Below are positions 35,900 through 44,409 of a stretch of DNA of 57,444 bases, in pieces. Below the pieces are notes generated by a model. That model had not been told where the DNA came from and searched no databases. It worked only from the letters and a program-made list of their open reading frames with translations. The translations under genes and the position numbers were made by a program. Every line of letters begins with the position of its first letter. Within the stretch, counting starts at the first letter, position 1. Origin of the DNA: Psychrobacter sp. PG1 (lineage in GTDB: Bacteria; Pseudomonadota; Gammaproteobacteria; Pseudomonadales; Moraxellaceae); assembly GCF_014897815.1 (NCBI RefSeq), contig NZ_JABUZG010000056.1:1-57444 (forward strand), written 5' to 3'.

Positions 35900-35932
35900 T
35901 TAGCAATTTGCCATTGAATGGCAAATTGCTAA
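35900..35932. repeat. 33-base perfect palindrome just after tig
   Basis: TTAGCAATTTGCCATT, one G, then the exact reverse complement. It lies 14 bases after the tig stop and is not followed by a T-run on either strand, so it is more likely an mRNA 3'-end stabilising hairpin or protein site than a terminator. Confidence 0.7.
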
Positions 35933-35946
35933 GTTATCTCACTAAA

Positions 35947-37290
35947 TTACATGCCTTGCTGCTGTTGTTGCTGTGCAGCTAATAGGTCTTGGTAGCTAAC
36001 TTCTTTGTCAGTTACTTTACCTTGCTCAATTAAATAATCAACTACTTGGTCTTCTAATACCACAGACTCAATGTTAGCGCGCTGCTGCTTGTCATTGGTG
36101 TAGTATTCGATTACTTCACTTGGATCTTCGTAGTTTTCAGCCGCTTCTTTGATGAAGGTTTCAACGCGTTCTTGATCGACTTCTAAGCCTTTGGTATCGA
36201 TAACGCGAGCAACGATGATGCCAAGACGGGCAGCACGTAGCGCTTGCTCTTCAAATAGCTCATTTGGTAGCATGTCTTTATCGAAGCTATCAGCATTGGC
36301 ACCGAACTGCTGAGAAAAACGTTGCATCATCATGTTGCGTTGACGCTCGATTTCTTGCTCTAGCATGGCGTTTGGTACGTCAAACTCGTTCTTTTCTAGC
36401 AATGCGTCAAAAGTCGCTTGCTTAACTTGGCTACGAGCCGCGTTTTTGATTTCGCGTTCCATGTTTTTGCGAACGTCTTCTTTCAACTTCTCAACGCCGC
36501 CTTCTTTCACGCCGAATAGCTCAAGGAACTCTTCGTTGATTTCAGGTAGCTTAGATTTTTCAACCAATTTGACATTGATTTTGAACTGAGCTTCTTTACC
36601 CGCTAAGTTTTCAGCTTGGTAATCTTCTGGGAAAGTCACGTCGATAACTTTCTCTTCGCCAGCTTTCATGCCTTTGATACCCGCTTCAAAACCAGGAATC
36701 ATCTGGTTGCTACCGATAACCAGTTTAAAGTCTTCAGCAGAACCGCCTTCGAATTTTTCGCCATCGATAGAGCCTTCAAAGTCAAAAGTTACTTGATTGC
36801 CTTTGTCCGCTTTACCTTTTTTCTCAACGAATTCTTCACGTTGCTTTTGAAGGTTTTCGATCATAGTGTCGACGTCTTCTTCGCTTACTTTAGCCGTGTG
36901 ACGCTCAACTTCGATCTCATCGATACCTTGTACGTCTACTTCTGGGAAGATTTCAACAGTGGCTTGATAAACCAAGAAATCATCTTCAAGTTTTACGTCG
37001 TCGATGTTAGGCATGCCAACCGCGCGGATGTCTTCAGATTTGATCGCTTCAAAAACGGTATCACGGATCACATCGTTGATGACTTCTTGTTGAATGCCAG
37101 CACCGTACTGAGAGCGGATGTGTGACATAGGGACGTTACCCTTACGGAAACCGTCAATCTTGGCAGTTTTCGCAACTTGGCGAATACGACCTTCGACTTT
37201 GTTTTGAATTTTTTCGACAGGTACTTTAACTGTCAATTGGGTTTCTTTATTAGATAACTTGTTGGTTGTGACTTGTAAATCTGTAGCCAT
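35947..37290 (-). CDS. tig: trigger factor, ribosome-associated chaperone
   Basis: Peptidyl-prolyl isomerase and chaperone bound at the ribosome exit tunnel. The 447-residue protein has the N-terminal ribosome-binding domain with the signature [12 protein letters not shown] (about residues 47-58), the FKBP-like domain (about residues 150-245, [20 protein letters not shown]) and the helical C-terminal domain ending in a Gln run (QQQQQQGM). The ATG has AAAGGTG upstream. The tig-clpP-clpX order is conserved in Gammaproteobacteria. Confidence 0.97.
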   Translation of the reverse strand: MATDLQVTTNKLSNKETQLTVKVPVEKIQNKVEGRIRQVAKTAKIDGFRKGNVPMSHIRSQYGAGIQQEVINDVIRDTVFEAIKSEDIRAVGMPNIDDVKLEDDFLVYQATVEIFPEVDVQGIDEIEVERHTAKVSEEDVDTMIENLQKQREEFVEKKGKADKGNQVTFDFEGSIDGEKFEGGSAEDFKLVIGSNQMIPGFEAGIKGMKAGEEKVIDVTFPEDYQAENLAGKEAQFKINVKLVEKSKLPEINEEFLELFGVKEGGVEKLKEDVRKNMEREIKNAARSQVKQATFDALLEKNEFDVPNAMLEQEIERQRNMMMQRFSQQFGANADSFDKDMLPNELFEEQALRAARLGIIVARVIDTKGLEVDQERVETFIKEAAENYEDPSEVIEYYTNDKQQRANIESVVLEDQVVDYLIEQGKVTDKEVSYQDLLAAQQQQQQGM

Positions 37291-37702
37291 GTTAATTACA
37301 CCTTTAGGATTAAATAGTACGTTTGATTAAATAGTACTTAGGGTTAAATGGTAATAGACAAACCGTGCCTCAAATTACGGGCGTGTACCATGGGTTGCCG
37401 TTGGAATAAATAGGGGATAGCGATAGCGCGCAATGTCAAAGTCAGTACCTTGAGCAATCGCCTTTGGTCACCACTGGCGCTGACTGATACTAAAATGTGA
37501 AACGGGTATCTTAGTAATAGGCGCTATCAGATATCAATCATAAACCGTTAATGCACCGAATAATAACGCTTTTTGGTGAATTATACAGACAAATAACGGC
37601 TTTCAACAAAATTTTAAAAGTAGAACAGTATAATCTATCTGTTTATTAAAGTAAAAATTATCTCTTTATCGTCCATCCCCTTTGAATATGCTACATCGTC
37701 AA
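37291..37702. other. intergenic region upstream of tig
   Basis: About 400 bases of noncoding DNA upstream of tig on the minus strand, which should hold its promoter. No ORF or strong hairpin is seen. The dispersed repeat copy B follows immediately to the right. Confidence 0.4.
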
Positions 37703-37788
37703 TCTCGCTTAGAGTACGATTTGTACCTCTGCACTAGACTTTCTTGTATCAGCATTAATAGCTAAAGGAATAAATTGAATCGACTATA
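37703..37788. repeat. dispersed element, copy B (left end missing)
   Basis: It shares the order TCGCTTAG, ATTTGTAC, CTTGTATC and the end TTGAATCGACTATA with copy A at 14079-14186, but the TATAGTC end expected on the left is not seen, so it appears truncated or diverged. It lies directly after the rdgB stop codon on the minus strand. Confidence 0.5.
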
Positions 37789-37803
37789 GCTTTTAGGGGT
37801 TAT

Positions 37804-38457
37804 CTACAACGGTAACTGCGCCAATAATTGCTGAATCGCCTGACCACGATGACTGATGCGGTTTTTATCGGCAGCACTTAAGCTCGCGGCGCTAGCTTGT
37901 AACTTTGGCAACCAAAACAGCGGATCATAACCGAAACCGCCATCACCAAGCGGCGACTCTAAAATCTCACCCTGCCACAGACCTTGCGCGATAATCGGTA
38001 GCGGATCATCAGCATGGCGCACCATCGCTAGTACGCAAACAAATAATCCTTTAATAGGCTCGTTAGCTTGCGCATCACGGATAGGCTGTAAGTCAGCGAT
38101 GAGCTTGGCGTTGTTTTTGCCATCATTGCCATGTTCACCAGCATAGCGAGCGGAGTAAATCCCCGGTGCGTTACCTAATACTGGCACACATAGTCCTGAA
38201 TCATCAGCAATCGCAGGCAGTCCGCTGATACGGCTGGCATGTCGCGCTTTGATAATAGCGTTTTCTACAAAACTTAAACCATCCTCAACTGCATCTTCGA
38301 TATCAAGCTGTCCTTGCGGGATGATTGTCACATCCAAATCTGCCTCGGCAAACAGCCTTTTAAACTCAGCCAGTTTGCCTTTATTATTACTGGCGAGCAC
38401 CCATTGATTATCAGGGGTCGATTGGGTAGAGGATCGTGAGGTATTCGTGGTGCTCAT
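37804..38457 (-). CDS. rdgB: RdgB/HAM1 family non-canonical purine NTP pyrophosphatase
   Basis: Hydrolyses dITP, ITP and XTP to monophosphates and keeps deaminated purines out of nucleic acids. The 217-residue protein has the family blocks VLASNNKGKLAEFKRLF (about residues 20-36), AIADDSGLCV, PGIYSARYAG, GDGGFGYDPLFWLP and SHRGQA in order. The first ~18 residues are Ser/Thr-rich and lie before the usual start. It is a single gene divergent from sodB. Confidence 0.95.
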   Translation of the reverse strand: MSTTNTSRSSTQSTPDNQWVLASNNKGKLAEFKRLFAEADLDVTIIPQGQLDIEDAVEDGLSFVENAIIKARHASRISGLPAIADDSGLCVPVLGNAPGIYSARYAGEHGNDGKNNAKLIADLQPIRDAQANEPIKGLFVCVLAMVRHADDPLPIIAQGLWQGEILESPLGDGGFGYDPLFWLPKLQASAASLSAADKNRISHRGQAIQQLLAQLPL

Positions 38458-39013
38458 AGGGTTATTCCGTTATGTCATTATTAAGAATATGGTTAGTGAA
38501 CGTATGATTATTGAAAGTATGATCAGTTTTTAAATTATAGCTGTCTCTTAATACCAGTTTCATCAGTTTATCAGTCAGCTAAGTGCCCTAGTACGATTGG
38601 CATGGCAAGGCATTCTGCGCTTAGTCTATAGACAACCAAAGGCTATACTAACAGTGTTATCCATAACATTTGGTAACTGATATTTGTCGCCACTGTTGCT
38701 ATAATAGCCGCCAAGCTACAGTGAATGATATCTTATGGCTTGTGAATATTAAGTTAATAAATGCTTATAAAGTCAAGCACTTGGCTTTTGAGCAAACTGT
38801 AACAAAAGTAAGTTAATTTTGGATTCATAATAATACGTGATACTGTGTTAAACAATAAACGGTATTAAGCAATAACATTCATTTCAAACAATAAACTCAG
38901 CCAATTTAGTCCGCTATTTTATAGTGTTTTTTGCGGTGTAAAAATAGCGTAAAATTCAGTTTCTATAATGAGTTTTTATCAAATGACGGCTAAACAGCAA
39001 GGATAAAATAACT
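38458..39013. other. divergent intergenic region, rdgB / sodB
   Basis: About 556 bases with no gene. TGCTATAAT at 38697-38705 is a good extended -10 pointing toward sodB, about 310 bases upstream of its start. No iron-responsive operator is convincing. The right half is strongly AT-rich. Confidence 0.45.
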
Positions 39014-39643
39014 ATGTCAAACATTACATTGCCAGAACTACCATATGCAAAAGATGCTTTAGAGCCGCACATCAGTGCTGAAACTTTAGAGTTCCATCAC
39101 GATAAGCATCACAATGCATACGTGACTAAGCTTAACGAATTGCTACCAGGTTCTGGTCTGGAAGACAAAACATTGCCAGAAATCATCCTAGCGACTGCTA
39201 ACGATGATAGCAAGCAAGGTATGTTCAACCAAGCGGCCCAAGTATGGAACCACACGTTCTATTGGAACTGCATGACGCCAACGAACGGCGGCGGCGAACC
39301 TACTGGCGATCTAAAAGCTAAAATCGAAGAAGATTTCGGTAGCTATGACAAGTTCCGTGAAGAGTTCAAAAATGCAGCATTGACTCAGTTTGGTTCAGGT
39401 TGGGCATGGTTAGTTGCTGATAAAGTCGGTGGCAAACTGTCTATCGCCAAAACGGCTAACGCTGATACACCACTTGCACATGACCAAGTTGCTGTATTGA
39501 CTTGTGATGTATGGGAACATGCTTACTACATCGATTATCGTAACCGTCGTCCTGACTATGTTGATACGTTCCTAGACAAACTAGTGAACTGGGACTACGC
39601 AAACGAAAAATATAAAGGTCAAGATGCTGGTGTTGAAGAGTAA
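39014..39643 (+). CDS. sodB: superoxide dismutase [Fe]
   Basis: Cytoplasmic superoxide dismutase of the Fe/Mn family, 209 residues. Metal ligands are visible: His in FHHDKHHNAYV, His in QVWNHTFYWNCM, and Asp and His in CDVWEHAYYIDYRNRR. The Gln/Ala/Gly pattern (AAQVWNHTFYW and GSGWAWLV) favours the iron-type enzyme. It is a single gene ended by a strong terminator. Confidence 0.96.
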   Translation: MSNITLPELPYAKDALEPHISAETLEFHHDKHHNAYVTKLNELLPGSGLEDKTLPEIILATANDDSKQGMFNQAAQVWNHTFYWNCMTPTNGGGEPTGDLKAKIEEDFGSYDKFREEFKNAALTQFGSGWAWLVADKVGGKLSIAKTANADTPLAHDQVAVLTCDVWEHAYYIDYRNRRPDYVDTFLDKLVNWDYANEKYKGQDAGVEE

Positions 39644-39670
39644 TCTTTAAAACTTAAGGTTTTGATTAAT

Positions 39671-39701
39671 AAAAAAGGACGCTGAGAGGCGTCCTTTTTT
39701 T
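39671..39701. terminator. terminator shared by sodB and the islet
   Basis: AAAAAAGGACGC and GCGTCCTTTTTTT form a 12-bp stem. It lies 27 bases after sodB and 7 bases after the stop of the converging RelA/SpoT-domain gene, serving both. Confidence 0.93.
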
Positions 39702-39708
39702 GGTTTAA

Positions 39709-40380
39709 TTATTTACTTGATTCATTATGAGTTCTAAATATTGAATCGGCTAATCTTGTACCAGTGGATACTAATTTAGATAAAACCCTAAGCTGTTCTT
39801 TACACGAAATATTTTCTGTAGGATGTGGGTAATTGATCGTGTGATCAATTTCTCCCCAAATTTCTTCGAAGAGAGTTCTAACTTGTATCTCACAACAAAT
39901 ATTTGAGTTAGCCTTAGGCATAATCACATAATGAATACTAGTATAATATGAGGCTTTGATTTCAGGGTTTAATCCAAGTTCTTGAAAATAACTCGTTGAT
40001 TCTGGATCCCATGAATAAGCTACTGGATTCTCTTTTAAAAACCAGTCCCCATTAGCCACTTGTTTTTGAATGTGTTCATGTAAAAACTTAAATTGATCTT
40101 GATAAAGATGAAGCACTCTGACTCCTGCTAAATCAGTAATCCTTTCAAAAATATTATCTGGTGTAAGAGGGTCCTCATCATTCCATTTTCTTGTAATTTT
40201 ATCTCGGAGATGATCAGGATCTTTTAACCTACTCTTAATTGTATAAATAATTGGATTTCCATACTCATTTAATTTTGGTTCCAATTTGAATATATCAACA
40301 ACACCATTCATAAAGCGCTCAAAATAGTGTTTTTCCTCTTCGTACACTGCAATAATTTCATTTATATCTTCCTTGCTCAT
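39709..40380 (-). CDS. RelA/SpoT synthetase-domain protein (small alarmone synthetase or toxSAS-like)
   Basis: A 223-residue cytoplasmic protein consisting of one RelA/SpoT nucleotidyl (pyrophosphokinase) domain with no hydrolase, TGS or ACT domain. Conserved positions are visible: Arg51 and Lys53 in SRLKDP, Asp83 and Arg88 in DLAGVRV, the tyrosine pair of the guanine-binding loop in SYYTSIHY (145-146), and Glu164 in CEIQVRT, followed by WGEIDHTINYP. This combination suggests an active pyrophosphate transferase. The domain occurs in housekeeping alarmone synthetases and in toxSAS toxins that modify nucleotides or tRNA. The start lies one base after the stop of the ParA-like gene, so the two are translationally coupled. 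AT-rich coding DNA sets the pair apart from its neighbours. Confidence 0.85.
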   Translation of the reverse strand: MSKEDINEIIAVYEEEKHYFERFMNGVVDIFKLEPKLNEYGNPIIYTIKSRLKDPDHLRDKITRKWNDEDPLTPDNIFERITDLAGVRVLHLYQDQFKFLHEHIQKQVANGDWFLKENPVAYSWDPESTSYFQELGLNPEIKASYYTSIHYVIMPKANSNICCEIQVRTLFEEIWGEIDHTINYPHPTENISCKEQLRVLSKLVSTGTRLADSIFRTHNESSK

Positions 40381-40381
40381 A

Positions 40382-41488
40382 TTACTGCTCCAACAGTTCT
40401 ATTCGTGAAAGTAAATCTTCACAAAAACTAATATAGCCTTGTCTCGTTTCCCTATATTTGTCACCAGAACCGCCTAAAGTACTAACGTGTTCTCGATCTA
40501 AATTAGGCAAATCAGGTACACGCCACATAGGCTCATTATAATGTTGAGCCATAGATGGGAATGTATTGTGCGTATGCATTACTGAAGTTAAACCAATTGG
40601 AGCTTCCATTATCTCTTGGGTTAAGTGAGATCTCATTTCTGGTTTAATATTCTCTTCAATTGTAGCAGGGATTTTATTTGCATAACTAAGGTGAGCTCTA
40701 GCTAAATCCCACTCATTATAGCCTGTGTATTTTTTAGCGTTATATATCGTATATCCCAAGAAAGTTACGAAATTATCTGGAAAAATATGTCTTTTTTCAT
40801 CTGATATTAATTTATAGATAACATCAAACTCTGCCTTCCATGAACTTAGAGCTTTCCCTATATTTTTTATACCGTACAAGCTGAACAAATCAGGTGATGC
40901 AGGTACAAAAAAGCCATCTACAGTAGATATGATTATCTTATTTAATGAACCTAAACTAGGTGACGTATCGATAATTACGTAATCATAATGATAAAGATCA
41001 GCATACTGTTCTGCTAAGGTTCTTATTTTAGTAATTGTTCTAATCGCTAAAGGCTCACCTCTATATATGTCAGTCCACCTACTAGCAACTTTTTCTTCAT
41101 ACAGGTGAAGTGTTAATCGTCCTGGTATGATATGTAAATTGTCATTTAAAATTATTGATGGGGGTAATTTTTCATGATCTCCTGTACCTTCTTCAGTAGG
41201 TTTCAATAGAAAGTGGATACTTCTTGGTGAATCGATAACTTCTAAATATTCAGTATCTGATAATTTATTTTTCGAAGTTTCAAAACCTTCATCAATAAAT
41301 GAATCTTCAGTAGCCCAAAGATCATGTATGTAATCCTGTTTTAATGCATAAATAGTGAGGTTGCATTGTGGGTCTGCATCAATGATTAGTACTTTTTTTC
41401 CCATTTCTGAAAGAGCATTTGCTACATGATAAGTTAATGTTGTTTTACCGACTCCACCTTTATTGTTGAACACCGATATTATTTTCAT
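40382..41488 (-). CDS. ParA-family AAA ATPase
   Basis: A 368-residue protein with a ParA/MinD-type ATPase domain. The deviant Walker A motif KGGVGKTT is at residues 10-17, the following VLIIDADPQ carries the Walker A' acidic residue, and YVIIDTSPSLGS supplies the Walker B region. The ATPase domain is interrupted by ~60 extra residues (about 60-125), and the C-terminal ~110 residues (from about 258) are not typical ParA and may bind a partner. No ParB gene or centromere-like array is nearby, so plasmid partition is unlikely. Its immediate coupling to the RelA/SpoT-domain gene suggests it controls or is protected from that enzyme. Codon and base use are AT-rich. Confidence 0.85.
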   Translation of the reverse strand: MKIISVFNNKGGVGKTTLTYHVANALSEMGKKVLIIDADPQCNLTIYALKQDYIHDLWATEDSFIDEGFETSKNKLSDTEYLEVIDSPRSIHFLLKPTEEGTGDHEKLPPSIILNDNLHIIPGRLTLHLYEEKVASRWTDIYRGEPLAIRTITKIRTLAEQYADLYHYDYVIIDTSPSLGSLNKIIISTVDGFFVPASPDLFSLYGIKNIGKALSSWKAEFDVIYKLISDEKRHIFPDNFVTFLGYTIYNAKKYTGYNEWDLARAHLSYANKIPATIEENIKPEMRSHLTQEIMEAPIGLTSVMHTHNTFPSMAQHYNEPMWRVPDLPNLDREHVSTLGGSGDKYRETRQGYISFCEDLLSRIELLEQ

Positions 41489-41558
41489 TTTTATACTACC
41501 CTGTATTAAGTTAAGAGGTGGAAAAATTTAAGTAAGTATTACAAACTCTATGTATTTA

Positions 41559-41572
41559 AGATCTGCTGATCT
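41559..41572. promoter_or_regulatory. candidate operator palindrome upstream of the ParA gene
   Basis: AGATC, a TGCT spacer and GATCT form a 14-base inverted repeat about 70 bases upstream of the ParA-like start, in the presumed promoter region. It could be an autoregulatory site; the support is only symmetry and position. Confidence 0.35.
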
Positions 41573-41673
41573 ATATTGATTCTTTATCAACTTAGGCATT
41601 CATGATGAATTGGTCCAGTTTACTTATATTTGGATCGAATTAATAATATATTGTATATTACTGAATATTATAA

Positions 41674-42492
41674 TTATAAAACCTCAAACCCAAACTTACT
41701 CAACGCTTCCCGCAGCATTGCAATATTATAATAAGCATGGGCATTGACGGTATTTTGAAAGAAGATATATAGCGTATCAAAATGCTGACGCTGATTGGCA
41801 ATCGCTTGTGCCCAGTCCTGCATTTCCGCCTCGCTATAACGATAATCATGACGGTCAGCAGCGCTCATCGCATCCCACCAGTTCAGATTGTTACCATGCA
41901 TCCGTAGATAGCCAGTTCGCTCGGTAAATATCAATCGTGATGGCGGTAGACCGCTGACTTTGGGATAATCAACGCTACACCAAATCAAACCTTGCTTGAT
42001 AAAGCTATCGACCACTTGCGGGGTATGCCAGCCGTTATGACGAAACTCGACCGCTAATGGATAATCTTGAAACCAGCTGACGAGATTGGCAAGATATAGA
42101 CGATGCTCGCGGGTACGATCAAAGCCATGGGGAAATTGTAATAGTAAAGGCGCTAGAGCATTGGCTTCGATAAGCGGGGATAGGGCATTTAAAAACGCTT
42201 GCGCATGTTCGGCAGTGCCCTTACGCGCATGAGTAAAGTCTTGATGCAGCTTGACGGCGAACTTCAACTCACTGTCTGCTTGCACATAGGCTTTATCGAC
42301 CATACCAGCAAAGGCTTTTTGCCCGATAGGCGCGTAGAAAGTGCTATTAATCTCGACCGCGCCATATTGTTTGGCGTATTCGCGTAAGAAGTCCGTTTTC
42401 TTTGTGCCCGTTGGATACAGCGTACCGAGTAGATCGGTATCGCTATAGCCACCAGTGCCAAGATAAATACGCGGGGTAGGGTTACTGTCCAT
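41674..42492 (-). CDS. DUF72 domain-containing protein (YecE family)
   Basis: A 272-residue protein of the DUF72 family, which has a TIM-barrel fold and an unknown biochemical role. Landmarks are IYLGTGGYSDTDLLGTLYP at the N terminus, VEINSTFYAPI, the PLLLQFPHGF segment, LAVEFRHNGWH and YLRMHGNNLNWW. The start at ATG 42492 has AAGGAG eight bases upstream and is preferred over a GTG three codons earlier. The gene upstream (polyprenyl synthase) ends 41 bases before its start, so the two may form an operon. Confidence 0.9.
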   Translation of the reverse strand: MDSNPTPRIYLGTGGYSDTDLLGTLYPTGTKKTDFLREYAKQYGAVEINSTFYAPIGQKAFAGMVDKAYVQADSELKFAVKLHQDFTHARKGTAEHAQAFLNALSPLIEANALAPLLLQFPHGFDRTREHRLYLANLVSWFQDYPLAVEFRHNGWHTPQVVDSFIKQGLIWCSVDYPKVSGLPPSRLIFTERTGYLRMHGNNLNWWDAMSAADRHDYRYSEAEMQDWAQAIANQRQHFDTLYIFFQNTVNAHAYYNIAMLREALSKFGFEVL

Positions 42493-42533
42493 GTTGACCA
42501 CTCCTTACCGTTCTTTGATAATTAAATTTGTGA

Positions 42534-43637
42534 CTATTTTTTACGTGCCCATAGCCATTCTATTAATGCCAGTAAAGCATCGTTGTTTGCGTCATTGCCA
42601 AGCTCGCTACCGCTTGATTCATGGCGACTCAGTTCACGAATGATGGCTGTGCGTCCGTCATTAAATAGCGATTGCGCATAGCTGGTCGCGTCTTCGACAC
42701 CCATCAATTTCACATAGGTAGATTTGTCTAATTTTTCATCGCTGCCAGCAGGTTTGCCAAGGGTATCAGTAGAGGTCGTGACGTCTAAAATATCGTCTTG
42801 AACCTGAAAGGCGAGACCAATATGCTGGGCGCACTCCTGTAATGCCATACGCTGTGGAGCAGTCGCACCTGCACAGATACCGCCCATAAGCATAGCGGCT
42901 TCAATCAATGCGCCTGTTTTATCACGGTGGATAGCTTCTAACTCGCTTTGCGTGATATTAGTGCTGGCTTCAGCATTCAGGTCGAGCATTTGACCTGACA
43001 CCATACGTCTGGCACGCGGCGCAAATATTGCGATAAGCTGGCTGGCGATGGCTGAATCAAAGGGTGCAAAAGTGGGCAGCTCTGCGGTCAATACTTCAAA
43101 GGCTAATGTTTGCAATACGTCGCCAGCGAGTAGGGCGGTTGATTCTTCAAAGACGATATGAGCGGTCGGCTGACCACGGCGCAAGTCATCATCGTCCATA
43201 CAGGGCAAGTCATCATGTACCAATGAATAGGTATGCAGCAGCTCCACCGCCAATGCCGCACGGCGCGCCATATCATAATCGGAGTCGTTTTCTAACAGAG
43301 CTTCCAAACCATCAGCGTTAGCCATGCTGTTTTTATTGTCAGTGCTTTTATCTGTATTTTCATTGTCATTAGCATTGCTTTGATTAACACTATCAAAGGC
43401 ACTGGCAACCAATAACGGACGCACCAATTTACCTTGACCGGTCATCACATAACGACAGGCATCAACCAAGGGGCTTGGCAGGTTGGCAAAAGCAAACAGC
43501 ACGTCGATATCTTGTGACAGTTGAGCGCGCACGGCACTGTGAAATTGCTCGGTGTTGTTATTAAAGCTAGTAAAAGATACAAGTCTTGAAGGCATAAGGC
43601 TTTCAGGTATAAAGCTTGGCGTAGAAGAAACAGTCAT
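42534..43637 (-). CDS. ispA: polyprenyl (farnesyl/geranyl-type) diphosphate synthase
   Basis: Isoprenoid chain-elongation enzyme that condenses isopentenyl diphosphate onto allylic diphosphates. Both aspartate-rich motifs are present: DDLPCMDDDDLRRGQPTAH (the first) and FQVQDDILDVTTSTDTLGK (the second). The bacterial type of first motif and the total sequence fit farnesyl diphosphate synthase. At 367 residues it is about 65 longer than usual, mainly through a hydrophilic Asn/Asp/Ser insert (about residues 84-115) and extra residues at the N terminus. An in-frame start 15 codons later (MPSRLV) is possible. Confidence 0.9.
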   Translation of the reverse strand: MTVSSTPSFIPESLMPSRLVSFTSFNNNTEQFHSAVRAQLSQDIDVLFAFANLPSPLVDACRYVMTGQGKLVRPLLVASAFDSVNQSNANDNENTDKSTDNKNSMANADGLEALLENDSDYDMARRAALAVELLHTYSLVHDDLPCMDDDDLRRGQPTAHIVFEESTALLAGDVLQTLAFEVLTAELPTFAPFDSAIASQLIAIFAPRARRMVSGQMLDLNAEASTNITQSELEAIHRDKTGALIEAAMLMGGICAGATAPQRMALQECAQHIGLAFQVQDDILDVTTSTDTLGKPAGSDEKLDKSTYVKLMGVEDATSYAQSLFNDGRTAIIRELSRHESSGSELGNDANNDALLALIEWLWARKK

Positions 43638-44409
43638 AACCCAACCATTTATCAGGTGAATAATAAAAATATCGCTAGTGTAGCATGATAGATTATATAG
43701 CTTATGGGCTGAGCATCATCAATGCCATATTTTTGCAGCTTACTGTTAAAAATTCGATTAAGCACACCGAAATAATGCAACAAGCCCTCGTTACGTATTG
43801 GTGATTTAACTTAGTCAGTGGATATGTTTTGATAAAGAATCACGTTAAGCGTGTGACGGCGTGCGACGATAAGCATCTGTCATTATAATCTTTAAAAGAC
43901 GAATTTTTAGTATACAATTTCAGTATACAAACCGTCACTTAAAGCACATTACTAGTCAGGTAAAGGGCTGCTGCTGATTTAAGAGTGACTTGTGAGTATG
44001 GTATTAGCTTGTGACAGTTAGGGGCATAATCCCCTACACTAATTGACGTAAAAATGATCTGATGATTCAGGGTCGGAGGTTTGCGAGCTTATTTCAGCGA
44101 AAAATTTGCTCAACTCTCAGTCCATATTTTTAATGTTAGTATGTTCAATATCAGTACTGGTCACAATATATATAAATGAAGCGCCGTATTCACTTGTGCT
44201 AACGCGGTAATATTAAGCATAAAAAATGAATATATAACCATGAGCGCTGGATAATAAAGACATCTTCACTGCTTACTCTATACTGACTTTATAACACAGT
44301 ATATTGGCAGTGTTATTACTCGTTTTTCTAACAATAACTGGCTATGACCTTTAATTTTAAAACTTTTAATTTTAAAACGTAGCTTTCGTTATATAGCAAG
44401 GAGTTCCAA
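43638..44409. other. intergenic region upstream of fadB
   Basis: About 770 bases between divergent genes. Two small direct repeats stand out: AGTATACAA at 43909 and 43922 (13-base period), and a near-perfect pair of 15-base units, TTTAATTTTAAAAC, at 44349-44378, 30-60 bases before the fadB start. Either could be part of an operator or promoter; none matches a regulator I can name with confidence. No gene is seen. Confidence 0.45.

Noticed and set aside
36616..37125. 169-codon open frame opposite tig
   Set aside because: It is antisense to a clear trigger factor gene and its Phe-rich composition is that of a shadow frame.
40382..41488. ParA as part of a plasmid or chromosome partition locus
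   Set aside because: No ParB gene or repeated parS-like sites are adjacent, and the partner gene encodes a RelA/SpoT-domain protein.
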